8,877 nucleotides of DNA from Betaproteobacteria bacterium (GTDB taxonomy: Bacteria; Pseudomonadota; Gammaproteobacteria; Burkholderiales; SG8-39), in NCBI GenBank assembly GCA_029858545.1, contig JAOUFA010000140.1, positions 1 to 8,877 on the forward strand, written 5' to 3'. Below are positions 5,981-8,877 of this stretch, piece by piece (the stretch's first letter is position 1; every line of letters begins with the position of its first letter). The position numbers were made by a program, and so were the translations under genes. Under the pieces are notes generated by a model that was given only the letters and a program-made list of their open reading frames with translations, had not been told where the DNA came from and ran no database searches.

Positions 5981-7360
5981 CTAGCCTCTGCCGGCCTTGG
6001 GCCGCAGATCGCGCACACGCACCGCCTTGCCCTGAGAGCGCGGCAACTCGCCGGGATTCTTTACCCGTACCTCGGCGGTGACGCCGACGCGCGACTTGAC
6101 TTGATGCCGAACGCGTTCGGCGAGCATTTGCTCGGCCTTCTCGCTGGCAGGCACCGCGGCCGCTTCGACTTCGATCGTGAGTTCGTCGAGACTGCCGCGG
6201 CGCTCGACCACCAGCTGGTAATGTGGCGCGAGATCCGGCAGACCGACCAGCACCGCTTCGATTTGCGAGGGATAGACATTGACGCCGCGAATGATCAGCA
6301 TGTCGTCGTTGCGACCGGTGACGCGCTTCAGGCGCAGATGCGTGCGGCCGCACCCGCAACGCTCGGTGGCGAGTCGCGTCATATCGCGCGTCCGGTAGCG
6401 GATCATCGGCAACGCTTCCTTGGTGAGCGTGCTGATCACCAGCTCGCCCGCCTCGCCCTCCGCAACCGGCGTGCCGCTCTCGGGGTCGATGACCTCGATC
6501 AGGAAGTGATCCTCCCAGGCGTGCAGTCCATCCTGCGCCTCGCACTCGAAGGCCACGCCCGGGCCGATGATCTCGGACAGGCCATAATTGTCGATCGCCT
6601 TGACGCCCAGGCGCAGCTGCACCTCGTTGCGTAGCGACTCGCTCCAGGGTTCGGCGCCGAAAAATCCCACCTCCAGCCTGCTCTGACGAAGATCGACGCC
6701 TTCGCGCTCGGCCACCTCGGCGATGTTGAGCGCGTAAGAGGGCGTGCACAGCAGCACGCGCGCGCCCAGGTCAATGATCATCTGCACCTGGCGCTCGGTC
6801 ATGCCGCCCGACATCGGCAGCACGGTCGCACCGAGCCGCTCGATGCCGTAATGCATCCCCAGCCCGCCGGTGAACAGGCCGTAGCCGAAGGCGTTGTGGA
6901 TCAGGTCGCCGGGACGTGCGCCACCGCAGGCGAGGCCGCGTGCGATCAGACTCGCCCAGTTATCGACGTCCTTCGCGGTGTAGCCGACCACCGTCGGTTT
7001 GCCGGTGGTTCCCGAGGAGGCGTGCAGCCGCATGATCTGCTCGCGCGGCCGTGCGAATAGCCCGAACGGATAGGTATCGCGCAGGTCGCTCTTGACGGTG
7101 AAGGGCAGGCGTGTGACGTCTTCCAGCCTGCGGATGTCGCGCGGCCCGATGCCGAGCGCGTCGAGCCGCGCGCGGTGCAGCGGCACATGCTCGTAAGCGT
7201 TCTTGAGCGTCGCGCGCAGACGCTGTAGTTGAAGACGGGCGAGTTGCTCGCGCGGCAGGGTCTCGAGGGAGCGTTCAAAAAAGAAGCGCGCCGGGTGGCG
7301 TACCGTTGGTTTGCGACGAGAAGTTTTCGATGTGGAATGATTGGCTGGCCGGGCGGTCAT
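5981..7360 (-). CDS. paaK: Phenylacetate-CoA ligase (AMP-forming)
   Basis: A 459-residue cytoplasmic adenylate-forming enzyme that activates phenylacetate with ATP and CoA to phenylacetyl-CoA. The PaaK-specific layout is clear: LPFTVKSDLRDTYPFGLFA (85-103), phosphate loop ASSGTTGKPTVVGYT (114-128), FGYGLFTGGLGMHYG (158-172), GAEPWSE (235-241), DNYGLSEIIGPG (257-268), RYRTRDMT (321-328), CGCGRTH (335-341), GRNDDMLIIRGVNVYPSQIE (349-368) and, near the end, the putative catalytic lysine K445 in SQGKAVRVRDL. Next to padC/padD-like genes it corresponds to the ligase called padJ in anaerobic aromatic degraders. The ATG at 7360 gives about 20 extra basic, Ser/Thr-rich residues compared with typical 430-440-residue PaaK, and has no clear ribosome binding site. 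No other ATG, GTG or TTG lies before the conserved core, so it is kept. It is 28 bp after padD. Confidence 0.93.
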   Translation of the reverse strand: MTARPANHSTSKTSRRKPTVRHPARFFFERSLETLPREQLARLQLQRLRATLKNAYEHVPLHRARLDALGIGPRDIRRLEDVTRLPFTVKSDLRDTYPFGLFARPREQIMRLHASSGTTGKPTVVGYTAKDVDNWASLIARGLACGGARPGDLIHNAFGYGLFTGGLGMHYGIERLGATVLPMSGGMTERQVQMIIDLGARVLLCTPSYALNIAEVAEREGVDLRQSRLEVGFFGAEPWSESLRNEVQLRLGVKAIDNYGLSEIIGPGVAFECEAQDGLHAWEDHFLIEVIDPESGTPVAEGEAGELVISTLTKEALPMIRYRTRDMTRLATERCGCGRTHLRLKRVTGRNDDMLIIRGVNVYPSQIEAVLVGLPDLAPHYQLVVERRGSLDELTIEVEAAAVPASEKAEQMLAERVRHQVKSRVGVTAEVRVKNPGELPRSQGKAVRVRDLRPKAGRG

Positions 7361-7388
7361 GGAGATGTGCGAAGGTGACTTGTCGTTC

Positions 7389-8243
7389 TTATCGTGTGCC
7401 GCGCACCGGCAGCTTGGGAAGCGCGAATCCCTGGTTGAGCGCGGCGCGTGTGACCAGCACGAACTTGAAGCGCCAACCGGGAAGGAGCGCGACAATGCCG
7501 GCCAGTATCGCGCAGGCCGGCGCCGCGGCGGGCAGCAGCATGCCGGCAAAGAGCAGCACGAGCGGCGCGACTGCACCGATCTGCAGCATCGCCTTGCCGG
7601 GAGCTTCGAGCACCGCGGCGACCGGCTTGGGCGCATTGCGCGCGAGCGCAGCTCGATAGCGTGCCCAGGCGAGCGCGCGCGCAACCAGCGCGATCACGAA
7701 GAGCGCGAGCAGGCTGCGCGGCGAGCCGGTTTCGAACGAACCGGCGACGATGAGAAAGAGCCCCGCACCCTCGGCGAGCGCGGTGGCGAGCGTGAGCGCA
7801 ACGATCTCGGCCTGGCGCCAGGCGGGGATGCCCTTCGAGGCGTGCAGGATCCTGCCCTGGCACCACACGAACACGAGCGCCGCGAGCGCCGTCGCGGGTG
7901 CCAGCGCCGGCCAGACAAGTGTCGCGCCGCCGAACGCGAACAAGACCAGCGCGGCGAAAGACTCGCGCGTCATCCACGAAGTCCACGGATTGAAGAACAC
8001 GTGGACCGCACGCAGCTTGCGTCCGATTTCGAGCCACACCGCGCCCAGGCCGGCGCCGATCAGAGCAAGCCCGCCGACGAGCCACAGCAGATTGACCGGC
8101 GCCGAGAGTCCGGCGAGCGCCCAGGCGACGATAAAGCCGCTGCCCGTTCCGCCCAGCATGAAGTTGGTCGCGGCGCGAATGTCCCAGTGCTGCTGCACCC
8201 AGGGCTTGGGACCGTAATGGGCGCCGCTCACTTCTTGTCCCAT
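7389..8243 (-). CDS. padD: DmsC/NrfD-type membrane anchor, probable phenylacetyl-CoA:acceptor oxidoreductase subunit PadD
   Basis: A 284-residue integral membrane subunit that should anchor the Fe-S and molybdenum subunits and pass electrons to the quinone pool. About eight hydrophobic segments are visible (roughly 28-46, 53-72, 95-113, 117-133, 145-168, 176-195, 222-238, 240-256). Motifs shared by the DmsC/NrfD family are HVFFNPWTSWMTRES (81-95) and ILHASKGIPAWR (132-143). The gene overlaps padC: the ATG at 8243 gives a 16-nt overlap, whereas a GTG at 8231 would give the common 4-nt GTGA overlap and has a GGGA-like sequence upstream, so the true start may be four codons later. Context with a four-cluster Fe-S subunit and a phenylacetate-CoA ligase identifies it as PadD rather than a DMSO or nitrite reductase anchor; that step is inference. 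Confidence 0.75.
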   Translation of the reverse strand: MGQEVSGAHYGPKPWVQQHWDIRAATNFMLGGTGSGFIVAWALAGLSAPVNLLWLVGGLALIGAGLGAVWLEIGRKLRAVHVFFNPWTSWMTRESFAALVLFAFGGATLVWPALAPATALAALVFVWCQGRILHASKGIPAWRQAEIVALTLATALAEGAGLFLIVAGSFETGSPRSLLALFVIALVARALAWARYRAALARNAPKPVAAVLEAPGKAMLQIGAVAPLVLLFAGMLLPAAAPACAILAGIVALLPGWRFKFVLVTRAALNQGFALPKLPVRGTR

Positions 8244-8875
8244 AAGTAGTAGAAGCCGGGGTCTGTCCCCAGTTCTTCATGCATGCGGAAGAACTGATTC
8301 TCCGCGAGCAACTCCGAAATATTGCTGTTCGGGTCTTCGATGTCGCCAAAGTGCAGCGCCTGGGCGATGCACGAATTGACGCAGGCCGGGCTTGCCTCGG
8401 GGTCGACACCGGGCGTCAGGCCCTTGGCGAGTCCCGCGTCGATGCGCTCGTGGCAGAAGGTGCACTTGGTCGCCACGCCCAGGCGGCCCGGATCGAACGT
8501 CGCCGCCTCGTTCGCCATCGGCTTGTCGCCGTAGGCGAAACTCGCGTCGTCGGTCTTGTAGCGCGCCTGATAGGGGCAGGCCACCGCGCAGTAGGCGCAG
8601 CCGATGCACAAATCGTAGTCGATGGTGACGATGCCGTCCGCACGCTTCTTCGTCGCGGTCGACGGACAGACGTGCATGCAGGGCGGATCGGCGCAATGCA
8701 TGCAGCCCACCGGCACGAACACCCGTTTCACCTCCGGGTAGGTGCCGACTTCCATGTCGAGCACGCGCCGCCATTGCACATCCGGCGGGGTCGCGTTGGC
8801 GTGCTTGCATGCCGCGGTGCAGGTCTGGCAGCCGACGCAGCGCCGCAGGTCGGCGACCATGGCCCAGCGCGTCAT
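8228..8875 (-). CDS. padC: Four-cluster ferredoxin-type subunit, probable phenylacetyl-CoA:acceptor oxidoreductase subunit PadC
   Basis: A 215-residue DmsB/NrfC-type electron-transfer subunit that should link the molybdenum catalytic subunit (PadB, expected upstream beyond the edge) to the membrane anchor. Sixteen cysteines form four groups suited to four [4Fe-4S] clusters: C13/16/19/23 (CVGCQTCTAACK), C58/61/66/70 (CMHCADPPCMHVC), C90/93/96/100 (CIGCAYCAVAC) and C138/141/165/169. No Tat or Sec signal is seen, in keeping with a cytoplasm-facing enzyme that uses a CoA substrate. The ATG at 8875 lies two bases from the window edge. ATGA there could be a coupling overlap with the end of an upstream gene, but the true start cannot be confirmed. 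DMSO-reductase-like or polysulfide-reductase-like alternatives are made less likely by the adjacent PadD-like and ligase genes. Confidence 0.78.
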   Translation of the reverse strand: MTRWAMVADLRRCVGCQTCTAACKHANATPPDVQWRRVLDMEVGTYPEVKRVFVPVGCMHCADPPCMHVCPSTATKKRADGIVTIDYDLCIGCAYCAVACPYQARYKTDDASFAYGDKPMANEAATFDPGRLGVATKCTFCHERIDAGLAKGLTPGVDPEASPACVNSCIAQALHFGDIEDPNSNISELLAENQFFRMHEELGTDPGFYYLWDKK

Positions 8876-8877
8876 CG

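Noticed and set aside
5405..6634. A 409-codon open frame on the plus strand across the NnrS-like and ligase genes
   Set aside because: It is antisense to two well-supported genes. Its product is Arg/Gln/His-rich low-complexity sequence without domains, as expected for antisense frames in GC-rich DNA.
7361..7684. N-terminal extension of the ligase frame up to 7684
   Set aside because: It overlaps padD in another frame and has no similarity to adenylate-forming enzymes; the ligase is already full length from 7360.

Overview
The window is GC-rich and densely packed. One short gene fragment lies on the plus strand (1-582). Everything from 602 to the right edge is on the minus strand, so the biological order runs from about 8875 down to 602. 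The gene set is two subunits of a molybdenum/iron-sulfur oxidoreductase, a phenylacetate-CoA ligase, an NnrS-like membrane protein, a hemerythrin and a TRAP transporter. It suggests a facultatively anaerobic, probably denitrifying, aromatic-degrading betaproteobacterium of the Azoarcus/Thauera/Aromatoleum kind (Rhodocyclales). This assignment is inferred from gene content and composition, not from a marker gene.

Region 8875-5981 is the best-understood part. It holds a four-cluster ferredoxin-like subunit (PadC-like), a DmsC/NrfD-type membrane anchor (PadD-like) and an AMP-forming phenylacetate-CoA ligase (PaaK/PadJ-like). Together they look like the downstream part of a padBCD-padJ cluster. 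In that pathway the ligase makes phenylacetyl-CoA, and the membrane-bound PadBCD enzyme oxidises its alpha-methylene group to phenylglyoxylate while passing electrons to quinone. The catalytic subunit PadB is expected just beyond the right edge.

Region 5974-2674 continues in the same direction with almost no spacing. It encodes an NnrS/heme-copper-oxidase-like polytopic membrane protein, a single-domain hemerythrin joined to it by an ATGA overlap, a tandem-domain GNAT acetyltransferase and an OsmC-family thiol protein. None of these is a pathway enzyme. Together they look like an accessory set for gas (O2/NO) binding, peroxide or thiol chemistry, and possibly acetylation control, co-transcribed with the oxygen-sensitive pathway.

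Region 2673-602 has a 118-bp gap with a plausible sigma70-type promoter and a very short possible leader ORF. It is followed by the two membrane subunits of a TRAP transporter (DctQ, then DctM, separated by 106 bp containing a perfect hairpin). The periplasmic binding protein DctP is not in the window.

Region 1-582 is the C-terminal end of a ClC-type chloride channel/transporter with CBS-like sequence, convergent with dctM. Only 19 bp separate the two stop codons, and an inverted repeat lies over the end of dctM. No RNA gene, CRISPR array, insertion sequence or tRNA was seen, and no stretch longer than about 120 bp lacks a gene. Nothing here is clearly an undescribed system. The most interesting candidate is the NnrS-like/hemerythrin/GNAT/OsmC block fused to the pad genes.
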